The translations under genes and the position numbers were made by a program. Source: Neisseriaceae bacterium (GTDB lineage Bacteria; Pseudomonadota; Gammaproteobacteria; Burkholderiales; Chromobacteriaceae). From it: a DNA stretch of 64,000 bases. This document shows positions 35,680 through 42,780 of this stretch, one piece after another. Positions within the stretch are counted from its first letter, which is position 1, and each line of letters begins with the position of its first letter. The stretch lies in NCBI GenBank assembly GCA_027489245.1, contig JAIYAC010000008.1, positions 1 to 64,000 of the forward strand, in the 5' to 3' direction. The notes beneath the pieces are model-generated. The model worked only from the letters and a program-made list of their open reading frames with translations, was not told the DNA's origin and did not search any database.

Positions 35680-35782
35680 GGTACAGCCAGGATGCCAGTG
35701 ATGATGTAGCAATGCGCAAGGCGGGTACGGCCTTGGGTCTTTGCCCACCCTGCGCCAATCACCTGCCCCGATGATAGCCCCG

Positions 35783-36601
35783 CTACACCAGCGCCAAGCG
35801 TACGTAGATGGGCTGGTACGGCTCGTCCTGGCTGACTTTCACCATGCCCTCTTTCACCAGCTCCAGCACGGCGATGAAGTTCACTACCAGGTGGGCGACG
35901 CCTTTGTGGATGTCGAACAGCTCTTCAAACGCCACGTAGTCGCGGCCGTCCAGGTAGCGCAGGATCCAGCTCATTTGCTCGCGTACCGATAGCTCGTCTT
36001 TTTCTACCTTGTGGTGGCGGTTGTGCTTGGCGCGCGACAGGATGGCCAGCCAGGCCTGGCGCAGGTCCAGCGGGCTGACGTCGGGCAGGCGCTGCTCGGC
36101 GGACTGTTCTACCAGTACGGCCAGCCAGGCAAAGTCGCGGTCGGCTTGCGGCAGCTTGTCCAGTTCCAGCGCGGCCAGCTTCATTTGTTCGTATTCCAGC
36201 AGGCGGCGCACCAGCTCGGCGCGCGGGTCGTCCGGGTCGTCGTCACCTTCTACCGGCGGGCGCGGCAGCAGCAGGCGTGATTTGATTTCGATCAGCAGCG
36301 CGGCCATCAGCAGGTACTCGGCGGCCAGCTCCAGCCGGCCGTCGCGCATGGCGTCGATATAGCCCATGTACTGCGCGGTAACCTCGGCCATGGGGATGTT
36401 GAGCACGTCCAGGTTCTGCTTGCGGATAAGGTAGAGCAGCAGGTCCAGCGGGCCCTCGAAGCTTTCCAGAATCAGCTGCAGGGCGTCGGGGGGGATAAAC
36501 AGGTCTTGCGGGACTTCCAGCACCGGCTGGCCGAAAACATGGGCGATGGGCACGCTGGCAGGCAGGGCGGGCGGGGTAAGCTGGAAGGCGGTGTCGGTCA
36601 T
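35783..36601 (-). CDS. scpA: Segregation and condensation protein A
   Basis: A 272-residue kleisin subunit of the SMC-ScpAB condensin that organises and segregates the chromosome. I chose ATG at MTDTAFQLTP (16 codons inside the ORF). FEGPLDLLLYLIRKQNLDVLNIPMAEVTAQY is the diagnostic N-terminal domain. AAEYLLMAALLIEIKSRLLLP follows, and the C-terminal winged helix is in the last 80 residues. scpB is 2.6 kb downstream instead of adjacent. Confidence 0.95.
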   Translation of the reverse strand: MTDTAFQLTPPALPASVPIAHVFGQPVLEVPQDLFIPPDALQLILESFEGPLDLLLYLIRKQNLDVLNIPMAEVTAQYMGYIDAMRDGRLELAAEYLLMAALLIEIKSRLLLPRPPVEGDDDPDDPRAELVRRLLEYEQMKLAALELDKLPQADRDFAWLAVLVEQSAEQRLPDVSPLDLRQAWLAILSRAKHNRHHKVEKDELSVREQMSWILRYLDGRDYVAFEELFDIHKGVAHLVVNFIAVLELVKEGMVKVSQDEPYQPIYVRLALV

Positions 36602-36720
36602 GGTGTCTCTTACCTGCCGCAGGCGCGCTGGCCGGCAGGCAATATGCATTTATTGAACAATCCGGGGCCCTGCGAGGCGCCCCTATACTGGCCAGACGCC
36701 CATTGTACGCCAGGTTCACC

Positions 36721-37569
36721 ATGACTCGCCTAGCCACGCTTCTGCTTGCTCTTGCCCTGCTGGCTACCCTGCCCGGCTGCGGCCAACCTGATGCCAATGC
36801 GGCCGCCACGCAGGCGTCAGCCTCGCGTACCCAGCTACCGGCCTACGGGCGCTTTGTCGCGGTTTACCTGGCACCGCAAACCCCGGCATTACACAGCCTG
36901 TACAAGCAGGCCAAACAGGAGCGCTGGCTGGATGAGATGGTGCACAGCCTGAATACCGAGTTTCGCCTGCCGCGCGATATCGACGTCGCCACGGCGGAGT
37001 GCGGTGTCAGCAATGCGTTTTTCGACCCGGAGGCGCACAGCATCACGCTGTGCTACGAGCTGATTGTGGAGCTGCAGCAGCAGGCACTGGAGCAAAAGCT
37101 GCCCACGGTCGAACAAGAAGCGTATCTGGAAGGGGTGCTCAGCTTTGTGTTCATCCACGAGCTGGGGCACGCGCTGGTACACGAGCTGGCGCTGCCGGCT
37201 ACCGGGCGCGAAGAAGACGTGGCCGACCAGCTGGCCGTGGTGTCGCTACTGGGCGAGCCGGATAGTGACAGCGAGCAGACCTTTGCCAACAGCGTGGCGC
37301 AGATCGGCCATGTGGCAACCTGGTTCCAGCTGAACGCTAGCGGCGAGTACGAACTGGAGGCGCTGGCCGACAGCCACGCGCTGGATGAGCAGCGCTTTTA
37401 TAACGTGATGTGCTGGCTATACGGCGCCCAGCCCGAGGCGTTTGACGACATGATTGTCAGCGGCCAGCTACCGGCCGAGCGGGCCGAGGGCTGTGCCGAT
37501 GAATACCGGCAGATACGGCATAGCTGGGATACCTTGCTGGCACCGCACCTGCTGACACAGACACACTAG
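36721..37569 (+). CDS. DUF4344-type metallopeptidase lipoprotein
   Basis: A 282-residue exported protein. MTRLATLLLALALLATLPGC is a lipoprotein signal with lipobox LPGC, so it should be anchored to a membrane after processing. The zinc-protease motif is VFIHELGHALVHEL (HExxH), with a downstream glutamate in ELEALADSHALDEQR. Overall organisation matches DUF4344 putative metallopeptidases. An uptake-like word falls directly after the lipobox cysteine (36778). A strong paired terminator follows the gene. Confidence 0.85.
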   Translation: MTRLATLLLALALLATLPGCGQPDANAAATQASASRTQLPAYGRFVAVYLAPQTPALHSLYKQAKQERWLDEMVHSLNTEFRLPRDIDVATAECGVSNAFFDPEAHSITLCYELIVELQQQALEQKLPTVEQEAYLEGVLSFVFIHELGHALVHELALPATGREEDVADQLAVVSLLGEPDSDSEQTFANSVAQIGHVATWFQLNASGEYELEALADSHALDEQRFYNVMCWLYGAQPEAFDDMIVSGQLPAERAEGCADEYRQIRHSWDTLLAPHLLTQTH

Positions 37570-37612
37570 GCGCAGTTGACGCCATCGCCCACGGCCCCCT
37601 GGCCGGGGGCGT

Positions 37613-37652
37613 AAAAAAAGGTTGGCCGCAGGGCATGCGGCCAACCTTTTTT
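37613..37652. terminator. Terminator built from two inverted uptake-like words
   Basis: AAAGGTTGGCCGCA and TGCGGCCAACCTTTTTT pair over GGGCA, with A7 on the left and T6 on the right. It serves the convergent DUF4344 gene and trpS. This is the clearest example of the word used as a terminator. Confidence 0.92.
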
Positions 37653-37674
37653 ACGGGTGGTGCCCGTTATGGCA

Positions 37675-38871
37675 TCAGTAGCCCAGGCCCATGGCTTGGC
37701 GTACGTCGTTCATGGTGGCGCGGGCCACCTGCTCGGCTTTGGCGTTGCCTGCGGCCAGAATCTCCTGCACCAGCTTGGGGTTGCTCAGGTATTTCTCGGC
37801 GCGCTCGAACATCGGTTGCTGCTCGCGCACCACGGCGTCGATCACCGGCTGCTTGCAGTCCAGGCAGCCGATGCCGGCGCTGGTACAGCCCGCTTTCACC
37901 CACTCTTTGGTGGCACCGTCGCTGTACACCTCGTGCAGCTGCCATACCGGGCACTTGGCCGGGTTGCCGGCGTCGGTGCGGCGCACGCGCGCCGGGTCGG
38001 TGGGCATGCCGCGAATCTTCTTGGTGACCGCTTCCGGCGCTTCGCGCATGGTGATGGTGTTGCCGTAGGATTTGGACATCTTCTGCCCGTCCAGGCCCGG
38101 CATTTTGGAAGCGGCGGTCAGCTTGGCCTCGCACTCCGGCAGGATGATCTTGCCCTTGTTTTCCAGCCAGCCCAGCAGGCGCTCGCGGTCGGCGCCGCCC
38201 AGATTCTGGCTTTGCGCCAGGATCTCGCGCGCTTTTTCCAGCGACTCGGCGTTGCCGTCCTGCAGGTAGGCGGTACGCAGCTGCTCGAACTGCTTGCCGG
38301 CCTTGCCGATTTTCTTCACCGCGGCCTTGGCCAGCTCTTCAAAGTTCGGCTCGCGGCCGAACATGTGGTTGAAGCGGCGGGCCACTTCGCGGGTGAGCTC
38401 GATGTGCGGCACCTGGTCTTCGCCTACCGGCACCAGGCCAGCTTTGTATACCAGAATGTCGGCGGCCTGCAGCAGCGGGTAGCCCAGGAAGCCATAGGTG
38501 GTAAGGTCTTTGTGGCTGAGCTTGTCCATCTGGTCTTTGTAGGTGGGCACGCGTTCCAGCCAGCCCAGCGGCGTCACCATGGACAGCGCCAGGTGCAGCT
38601 CGGCGTGCTGTGGCACCTTGGACTGCACGAAGATGGTGGATTTTTCCGGGTCTACGCCCGAGGCCAGCCAGTCGATCACCATCTCGTTGATGGATTTGCC
38701 GATGATGGAGACGTCGTCAAAGTTGGTGGTCAGCGCGTGCCAGTCGGCCACCATGAAGAAGCATTCGTGGCTGTGCTGCAGCTCTACCCAGTTCTTGATC
38801 ACGCCGTGGTAGTGGCCCAGGTGCAGGCTGCCGGTGGGGCGCATGCCGGAAAGAATACGGTTGGCAAACAT
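37675..38871 (-). CDS. trpS: Tryptophanyl-tRNA synthetase
   Basis: A class Ic synthetase that charges tRNA-Trp. The HIGH-type motif is SLHLGHYHGV and the KMSKS motif is GQKMSKSYGN. At 398 residues it is longer than the 334-residue E. coli type and belongs to the longer betaproteobacterial form. It is the last gene of the six-gene minus-strand operon that begins with the S4-domain gene. Confidence 0.96.
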   Translation of the reverse strand: MFANRILSGMRPTGSLHLGHYHGVIKNWVELQHSHECFFMVADWHALTTNFDDVSIIGKSINEMVIDWLASGVDPEKSTIFVQSKVPQHAELHLALSMVTPLGWLERVPTYKDQMDKLSHKDLTTYGFLGYPLLQAADILVYKAGLVPVGEDQVPHIELTREVARRFNHMFGREPNFEELAKAAVKKIGKAGKQFEQLRTAYLQDGNAESLEKAREILAQSQNLGGADRERLLGWLENKGKIILPECEAKLTAASKMPGLDGQKMSKSYGNTITMREAPEAVTKKIRGMPTDPARVRRTDAGNPAKCPVWQLHEVYSDGATKEWVKAGCTSAGIGCLDCKQPVIDAVVREQQPMFERAEKYLSNPKLVQEILAAGNAKAEQVARATMNDVRQAMGLGY

Positions 38872-38891
38872 GTATGGCTTTCAGAAAAAGG

Positions 38892-39536
38892 TCAGGCTCT
38901 TACCAGCAGGTAGAGCAGGTTCAGTACGATTTCGATAAACGGACTCAGGATGGGCGACAGCGTACGGGTAAACACCAGCGCCAGCAGTATCCACATGCCG
39001 TACGGCTCCAGCCGGGAATACTGGTACGCCAGCCCCGGCGGCAGCAGGCTTTCCACGATACGGCCGCCGTCCAGCGGCAGCAGCGGCATCAGGTTCAGCA
39101 CCATCAGCACCACATTAATGCCGATACCGGCCTGGCTCATCAGCGCCAGCGGCTCGCTGTAGCTGTTGTTCATTACCACAGCCAGTTTGAATAGCAGCAC
39201 CCACAGTACCGCCATGGCAAAGTTGGCCAGCGGGCCGGCGGCCGCAACCCAGCGCATGCCGGCGCGTACATTGCGCAGGTTGCCAAAGCGTACCGGCACC
39301 GGCTTGGCCCAGCCAAACAGGAAACCGCCCACGGCCAGACACATCAGCGGCAGCAGGATGGTGCCCACCAGGTCGATATGGCGCAGCGGGTTCAGCGATA
39401 CGCGGCCCAGATTGTAGGCGGTGTTGTCGCCCCAGTACTTGGCCACGTAGGCGTGCGCGGCTTCGTGCAGGGTGATGGCAAACAATACCGGCAGTGCGTA
39501 TACGGAAATCTTCTGGATCAGGTTGAGTTCTTCCAA
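38892..39536 (-). CDS. Site-2 protease family (M50) membrane metalloprotease
   Basis: A 214-residue polytopic membrane protein. The zinc motif TLHEAAHAYVAKYWGD (HExxH) and the second motif NLMPLLPLDGGRI (the LDG aspartate) are both intact. Members of this small-M50 group lack PDZ domains. The substrate is unknown. It lies between yciO and trpS, 20 bp upstream of trpS on the same strand. Confidence 0.92.
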   Translation of the reverse strand: MEELNLIQKISVYALPVLFAITLHEAAHAYVAKYWGDNTAYNLGRVSLNPLRHIDLVGTILLPLMCLAVGGFLFGWAKPVPVRFGNLRNVRAGMRWVAAAGPLANFAMAVLWVLLFKLAVVMNNSYSEPLALMSQAGIGINVVLMVLNLMPLLPLDGGRIVESLLPPGLAYQYSRLEPYGMWILLALVFTRTLSPILSPFIEIVLNLLYLLVRA

Positions 39537-39554
39537 GATGCGGTCCTTGCAGGG

Positions 39555-40175
39555 TTACAGGCCCAGGCGCGCGGGGTCGCCCTTGCCCTGGCGAATCAGC
39601 GCCACGCCGTCGGTCATGTCGATAACAGTGGTGGGCTCGGTGCCGCACCAGCCTCCATCGATCACCAGGTCCACCAGATGTTCCAGCCGCTCGCGGATTT
39701 CGTAAGGGTCGGTCAGCGGCGCGTCGTCACCCGGCAGCTGCAGGGTACAGGACAAAATGGGCTCGCCCAGCTCTGCCAGCAGCGCCAGCGCCACGGCGTG
39801 GTCTGGCACGCGCAGGCCGATGGTGGCGCGCTTGGGGTGCAGCGTGCGCTTGGGCACGTCGCGGCTGGCTTCCAGAATAAAGGTGAAGCTGCCCGGCGTG
39901 GCGGCCTTCAGCAGCCGAAACTGGCCGTTGTCCACGCGGGCATAGGCCGCCAGCGACGACAAGTCGGCGCACACCAGCGTCAGGTGGTGCTTGAGGTCGA
40001 TCTGGCGGATGGCCAGCAGGCGCTCCATGGCTTTCTTGTCGCCCAGGTGGCAGCCCAGCGCGTAACAGGAATCGGTGGGGTACACCACCACGCCGCCGTC
40101 GCGGATGATCTTGGCGGCTTCGCGTATCAGCCGCGCCTGCGGGTTTTCCGGGTGAATCATGAAGAACTGGGACAT
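39555..40175 (-). CDS. yciO: YciO/Sua5-family protein (threonylcarbamoyl-AMP synthase-like)
   Basis: A 206-residue YrdC-fold protein. GGVVVYPTDSCYALGC, KKAMERLLAIRQIDLKHHLTLVC and ATPGSFTFILEAS are family landmarks. YciO is a paralogue of TsaC, and its role in t6A tRNA modification is unsettled. Adjacent to the PHP phosphatase gene, the same neighbourhood as E. coli yciO with yciV. Confidence 0.92.
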   Translation of the reverse strand: MSQFFMIHPENPQARLIREAAKIIRDGGVVVYPTDSCYALGCHLGDKKAMERLLAIRQIDLKHHLTLVCADLSSLAAYARVDNGQFRLLKAATPGSFTFILEASRDVPKRTLHPKRATIGLRVPDHAVALALLAELGEPILSCTLQLPGDDAPLTDPYEIRERLEHLVDLVIDGGWCGTEPTTVIDMTDGVALIRQGKGDPARLGL

Positions 40176-40179
40176 GGCA

Positions 40180-41076
40180 TTAGCTCGCTAGGTTGGCCGC
40201 GGGGTTGGCCGCAGGGTTGGCCGCAGGCTGCTGGATGCGCGCGGCCAACGGTAGCCAGACCGGCTGGCAGATAGGGGGCAGCGGCTGGGTGCTGCCGACG
40301 TCGCGCCCACCCTCGCCCGGCGCGTGAAAGTCGCTGCCGGCGCTGGCGTACAGCTCGTGGCGCTGGGCGTGCAGGGCAAACTTGATCATGTCGTCCAGGC
40401 TGTGGCTGCCGCTGGCAATTTCGATGGCTTCGCCGCCGGCGGCCTTGAAATCCAGAATCAGCCGCTCGATCAGCGTGCGCCCCATATCGTAGCGCCCCGG
40501 GTGGGCGATCACCGCCATGCCGCCGGCGGCGCGTATCCACGCCACAGCGTCTTCCAGGCTGGCCCACTCGTGCGGCACGTAGCCGGGCTTGCCGGCGGTG
40601 AGGTATTTGCGGAACACGGTTTTCACGTCTTTGACCTCGCCGCTTTGCACCAGATAGCGGGCAAAGTGGGTGCGGCCAACCATTTCCGGGTTACCGGCAA
40701 AGCGCATGGCACCATCGAACGCGCCGTGGATACCGGCTTTTTCCAGCGAGGCCGACATCTGGCGCGCACGCTCTACGCGGCCATCGCGGATGGATTGCAG
40801 CCCGGCTTGCAGTACCGGGTTGGCCGCATCGATGCCCAGGCCAACAATGTGCACGGTATGGCGCTGCTGCCAGCTGACCGATACCTCGACGCCGTTCAGA
40901 AAAGGCACGCCGCAGGCGGCCGCGGTGGCGGCAGCCTCGGCCAGGCCGGCGGTGCAGTCGTGGTCGGTGAGCGCCAGCAGGGTGGCGCCGCGCTCGGCGG
41001 CACGGCGTATCACCTCGGCCGGGGGGAGCCCGCCGTCGGACGCGGTGGAGTGAAAGTGCAGGTCAATGCTGTTCAT
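40180..41076 (-). CDS. rnm: PHP-domain 3',5'-nucleoside bisphosphate phosphatase / 5'-3' exonuclease
   Basis: A 298-residue PHP phosphoesterase of the YciV/TrpH group (RNase AM), which degrades 3',5'-nucleotide bisphosphates and short RNA 5' ends. I chose ATG at MNSIDLHFHS. Metal ligands are visible in DLHFHSTASDG, LALTDHDCTAG, NGVEVSV, VIAHPGRYD and GSDFHAPGE. The C-terminus is odd: after PVWLPLAARIQQ it ends PAANPAANPAANLAS, which is the translation of tandem uptake-like words and is probably not part of the fold. Confidence 0.88.
   Translation of the reverse strand: MNSIDLHFHSTASDGGLPPAEVIRRAAERGATLLALTDHDCTAGLAEAAATAAACGVPFLNGVEVSVSWQQRHTVHIVGLGIDAANPVLQAGLQSIRDGRVERARQMSASLEKAGIHGAFDGAMRFAGNPEMVGRTHFARYLVQSGEVKDVKTVFRKYLTAGKPGYVPHEWASLEDAVAWIRAAGGMAVIAHPGRYDMGRTLIERLILDFKAAGGEAIEIASGSHSLDDMIKFALHAQRHELYASAGSDFHAPGEGGRDVGSTQPLPPICQPVWLPLAARIQQPAANPAANPAANLAS
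40191..40248 (+). repeat. Tandem array of uptake-like words in a gene end
   Basis: GGTTGGCCGC occurs at 40191, 40203 and 40215, exactly 12 bp apart. A fourth core copy in the opposite orientation begins at 40241. The array lies inside the last codons of the PHP-phosphatase gene and is translated as a repeated Ala-Ala-Asn-Pro tail. Confidence 0.92.
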
Positions 41077-41299
41077 CAGGGCCTTTGTTTGCCGCCTGGG
41101 CCTGGCGTGCGGCTTCGCGCAGCTGCCAGGCGGCCAGCTTCTGGCGGTGTTCACTGACCGCAGAATCGTAAATATCCCAGACGCAGGGCTGGCAGCCGCT
41201 ATGGCAGCAGGCGTAGTCGTCCGGTGCTTCGGGGGGCGCTGGCTGCGGGTCGAAGTCGTCGTCGAACGCTTCGGGGCCGATGGCTTGCAGGGTACTCAC
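41063..41299 (-). CDS. Oxidoreductase-like domain protein
   Basis: A 78-residue protein. The ORF track gives 173 residues, but the upstream part is out-of-frame S4-gene sequence. A GTG start overlapping the S4 stop codon (GTGA) fits translational coupling. PPEAPDDYACCHSGCQPCVWDIYDSAVSEHRQKLAAWQ is the small cysteine-rich Oxidored-like domain also found at the N-terminus of eukaryotic oxidoreductase-like proteins. The function is unknown; the four cysteines may bind metal. Its end overlaps the PHP gene start by 14 bp. Confidence 0.82.
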   Translation of the reverse strand: MSTLQAIGPEAFDDDFDPQPAPPEAPDDYACCHSGCQPCVWDIYDSAVSEHRQKLAAWQLREAARQAQAANKGPDEQH

Positions 41300-41514
41300 G
41301 CTGCGGCTACCACCTTGATGGTAAAGCCGTCGCCGGACACCAGCTGGCCTACGCGGATCTTGTTGGTCTTGCGCAGCTCTACCTGGCCGTCTACCAGCAC
41401 ATTGCCCTCGGCAATAAAGTGTTTGGCCATGCCGCCGGTGTCGCACACACCGCAGGTTTTCAGCAGGTCGCACAGCGGGATGTAGTCGCCGCTCAGTTCG
41501 TAGATTTCGTTCAT
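41296..41514 (-). CDS. Small S4-domain RNA-binding protein
   Basis: A 72-residue protein like E. coli YbcJ. The start MNEIYELSGDYIPLCDLLKTCGV is 41 codons inside the ORF; the earlier part is non-coding. MAKHFIAEGNVLVDGQVELRKTNKIRVGQ is the S4 RNA-binding motif. It is the first gene of the minus-strand operon S4 - Oxidored-like - PHP - yciO - M50 - trpS. The RNA target is unknown. Confidence 0.85.
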   Translation of the reverse strand: MNEIYELSGDYIPLCDLLKTCGVCDTGGMAKHFIAEGNVLVDGQVELRKTNKIRVGQLVSGDGFTIKVVAAA

Positions 41515-41560
41515 GGTTCTGTTCACAGGGGTTGTACACACCGCCTTTTGACAGGGCTGT

Positions 41561-41640
41561 GTGCCGGCTGTGGACAATTGCCACAAGCCTTTGTTTGTTC
41601 TTGCCATTTTCTGGCTGACTATTTTTTCAGCAGCCACTTT
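41561..41640 (-). repeat. Structured intergenic element, copy R1
   Basis: TGTGGACAA (41569-41577) is followed 52 bp later by ATTTTTTCAGCA (41621-41632), which sits in the loop of TGGCTG/CAGCCA. Preceding bases match copy R2 over 27 bp with four differences. It lies between the NadR-like gene and the S4 gene; orientation is given as that of the flanking genes. Confidence 0.7.
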
Positions 41641-41662
41641 TTACTTTCCACACCGCAGCGGG

Positions 41663-41745
41663 ACAGGCTTGTGCACCGGCTGTGGACAAAGCGCCTAACT
41701 GGCTGAGCCATAAGGCGAAAGCCACGCCTGCCTAAAAAACAGGCA
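41663..41745 (-). repeat. Structured intergenic element, copy R2
   Basis: TGTGGACAA (41681-41689) is 52 bp before CTAAAAAAC, which lies between GCCTG and CAGGC. This copy has A6 where the others have T6 and overlaps the stop codon of the NadR-like gene. R1 and R2 are 112 bp apart. Confidence 0.6.
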
Positions 41746-42292
41746 GCTGCGGCAGTACGCGCCGCAGCGCCGCCCACGCGGCGGCCTGGCGCTGCGCCCC
41801 CTGCCCTGCCACCAGCTGATACGGCACGCCGGCTGCCTGCAACGCTTCGCGGTACAGGCCAAACAGCCAGTCGCGGCTATCGGGGTGGCTGCGTAGCGGG
41901 TCCGGCTGCCATGGCAGGTCGGGTGCGGTGAGCAGCGTCTGCGTGTAGCTGTGCGGCTGGTTGATGGCCAGCAGTGCCGGCTCGGCCTGGCCAAAGGCGA
42001 CCTCGGCCCAGATACGGCAGGTCAGCACCGTGGTATCACACAACAATACCGTGGCACCGGCGTCGCAGGCGGCCTGCTCGGCGGCCAGCTGCCCGCGGGC
42101 AATGGCCAGGATATCGGCAGCAGCGGGCTGGTAGGGCCGATGGGCATAGTAGGCGCGGGCGTACTCTGCCACCGCTACCGCCGCCACACCGTGCTGCTGC
42201 AGCCGGCTGGCCAGCTGCGCGGCCAACGTGCTTTTACCGCAGGATTCGGGGCCGACAATGGCAATGCGTACAGGGGAGCAAACGTCAGACAT
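41732..42292 (-). CDS. NadR-like AAA ATPase / ribosylnicotinamide kinase
   Basis: A 186-residue P-loop protein with IAIVGPESCGKSTLAAQLA (Walker A), VAVAEYARAYY and LLCDTTVLTCRIW, equivalent to the C-terminal nicotinamide riboside kinase domain of NadR but without the adenylyltransferase and HTH parts. It would phosphorylate nicotinamide riboside to NMN if the substrate is kept. No transporter (pnuC) is adjacent. It is flanked by structured repeats on both sides. Confidence 0.82.
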   Translation of the reverse strand: MSDVCSPVRIAIVGPESCGKSTLAAQLASRLQQHGVAAVAVAEYARAYYAHRPYQPAAADILAIARGQLAAEQAACDAGATVLLCDTTVLTCRIWAEVAFGQAEPALLAINQPHSYTQTLLTAPDLPWQPDPLRSHPDSRDWLFGLYREALQAAGVPYQLVAGQGAQRQAAAWAALRRVLPQLPVF

Positions 42293-42383
42293 ATGCCGCC
42301 TATTATACGCGGCAACCGCCCTGCCCTGTTACCCGCCTGCAGCACAGGCCCGCACGCCTGGCCTGGCTATCCACAGTATGCGT

Positions 42384-42491
42384 AAAAACGCCCACATCCT
42401 GTGGGAGCAAGGGTGTGGGCGGGCTGTGGAAAAGCATCACAAGTTCATGTTTTATCGAAACAAAACACCAGCAGCCTATTTTTTAAGCAAG
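42384..42491 (-). repeat. Structured intergenic element, copy R3
   Basis: A hairpin CGCCCACATCCT/AGGGTGTGGGCG (42389-42421) leads into TGTGGAAAA (42425-42433), then 53 bp to ATTTTTTAAGCA (42478-42489). Bases 42385-42435 match R4 at 50 of 51 positions. Confidence 0.8.
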
Positions 42492-42558
42492 TCCTGCGTA
42501 GCATGCCACACCTTGGCCATTCCCACGCTGCCAGACACACCGTGGTAACAGATCAAGC

Positions 42559-42668
42559 CAAAACGCCCACACCCTGTGGGAGCAAGGGTGTGGGCGGGCT
42601 GTGGAAAAGCCAGGCAAGTCCTTGAAACAGCAGGCACAAAGCGCGGGTGACTATTTTTTAATCACCCA
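42559..42668 (-). repeat. Structured intergenic element, copy R4
   Basis: The hairpin CGCCCACACCCT, loop of nine, AGGGTGTGGGCG is a perfect 12-bp stem (42564-42596). TGTGGAAAA (42600-42608) is 53 bp before ATTTTTTAATCA (42653-42664), which is the loop of GGGTGA/TCACCC. The 477-bp gap 42293-42769 contains no gene. Confidence 0.82.
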
Positions 42669-42704
42669 CCGTGCTTTATGCACGCCAGCGCTGGAAAGCG
42701 CTGT

Positions 42705-42780
42705 GGGGTGGTTGTGGACAAATGCGGTAAACCCATGACGCACAATGCTTTTCCGGCACTGCACATTTTTTAATCAGCCA
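42705..42780 (-). repeat. Structured intergenic element, copy R5
   Basis: TGTGGACAA (42713-42721) is 52 bp before ATTTTTTAATCA (42765-42776). The latter supplies the TAA stop codon of ansA on the minus strand. It is 113 bp from R4, the same step as R1 to R2. Confidence 0.75.

Noticed and set aside
41300-41584. N-terminal extension of the Oxidored-like ORF
   Set aside because: Arg-rich, out-of-frame reading of the S4-domain gene; the GTGA overlap gives a better start.
42384-42668. Possible CRISPR array
   Set aside because: Only two near-identical 51-bp blocks, 175 bp apart, with an internal perfect stem and no cas genes. This does not fit repeat-spacer organisation.
41515-42769. Possible replication origin
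   Set aside because: DnaA-box-like words and T-rich tracts are present, but no dnaA, dnaN, rnpA-rpmH or parAB genes are near, and the boxes belong to a repeated element.
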